From positions 62,001 to 126,000 of the forward strand of contig NZ_VTUX01000010.1 in the NCBI RefSeq assembly GCF_008370495.1: a stretch of 64,000 bases of DNA, in the 5' to 3' direction. How positions within the stretch are numbered: the stretch's first letter is position 1; every line of letters starts with the position of its first letter. The notes beneath the pieces were generated by a model. That model ran no database searches. It saw only the letters and a list, made by a program, of their open reading frames with translations, and was not told the origin of the DNA. The translations under genes and the position numbers were made by a program. Positions 63,785 to 64,000 of this stretch are shown piece after piece. Source of the stretch: Pseudohalioglobus sediminis (GTDB lineage: Bacteria; Pseudomonadota; Gammaproteobacteria; Pseudomonadales; Halieaceae).

Positions 63785-64000
63785 GGTCCGACCCGGCAAG
63801 TGAAATAATCAGCCAGGCTGTCGTCCCCAGCCAACCGAAGAACACACCAAAGGGCAACCAGAACGCCAGCAGTCCATCCCAGGCGAAAGGCCCGGTCTTG
63901 AACAAAATGGCAAACATGCCCGGCAGAAACAGTATTCCCACCCAGATACAGAAAAAGCCAAACCAGCGTGGAAACACGGGCCGCTGGCTTTTATCTGTCA
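63771..64000 (-). CDS. Membrane protein of the oxidase cluster, partial (runs off right edge)
   Basis: The frame is open to the window edge (residues ..TDKSQRPVFPRWFGFFCIWV..), so the N-terminus is missing. The visible 75 residues have two or three helices (RWFGFFCIWVGILFLPGMFA; WDGLLAFWLPFGVFFGWLG; TTAWLIISLAG) with a charged end. It precedes the oxidase subunit III-like gene in translation order and overlaps it. It may be an accessory membrane protein of that complex; no family assigned. Confidence 0.6.
   Translation of the reverse strand, partial: TDKSQRPVFPRWFGFFCIWVGILFLPGMFAILFKTGPFAWDGLLAFWLPFGVFFGWLGTTAWLIISLAGSDRAAA

Overview
The window is chromosomal DNA from a Gram-negative bacterium, GC-rich over most of its length. 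It has outer-membrane proteins with signal peptides, two TonB-dependent receptors, a sigma-54 activator, an elongator tRNA-Met and an aerobic terminal-oxidase cluster. These features, with the fatty-acid and galactoside catabolism genes and the BCCT carrier, suggest a marine gammaproteobacterium of the Halieaceae/Cellvibrionales type. That placement is inference.

Layout. 1-16 kb is ordinary chromosome: a partial outer-membrane protein, a voltage-gated cation channel, a crotonase, an acetoacetate decarboxylase-like protein, a sigma-54 activator, and a membrane-lipid group (PLD-VTT fusion, EEP-family hydrolase, PerM-type transporter, cardiolipin synthase). A decayed SDR gene, a secreted protein of unknown function, a diiron ferritin-like protein and a LysR regulator follow.

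16.8-22 kb is mobile: tRNA-Met, a complete ISL3-family insertion sequence with a perfect 8-bp target duplication, then an AlpA-like protein, a tyrosine integrase and five small unknown or weakly assigned genes, one of them an HExxH protein behind a perfect palindrome.

22-29 kb is catabolic: a split aconitase X, convergent with a four-gene operon (SDR, quinone-reductase-like, carboxylesterase, BCCT transporter) that faces a divergent LysR gene.

29.8-51.8 kb is a galactoside-utilisation locus: two TonB-dependent receptors, an exported GH30 glycosidase, a GH2 beta-galactosidase, a MelB-like symporter, and galK, galT and galM. It also holds two TPR-sulfotransferases, a CocE-type hydrolase, a 2OG hydroxylase and a beta-propeller-like protein. 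Oligosaccharide uptake, hydrolysis, import, anomerisation and phosphorylation are all present. galE, a sulfatase and a dedicated regulator are not.

52-60.1 kb is a more AT-rich, foreign-looking block and the strongest candidate for an undescribed system. It encodes a 1334-aa protein with one complete and one apparently dead tyrosine-recombinase domain, and a coupled 556-aa partner. Two unknown genes follow, then a seven-copy 16-bp repeat array at about 40-bp spacing. A deleted recA remnant lies just outside the array.

60.3-64 kb returns to the host style: divergent TetR and SDR genes around a long inverted repeat, a polytopic membrane protein, and oxidase subunit III and IV-like genes running off the right edge.
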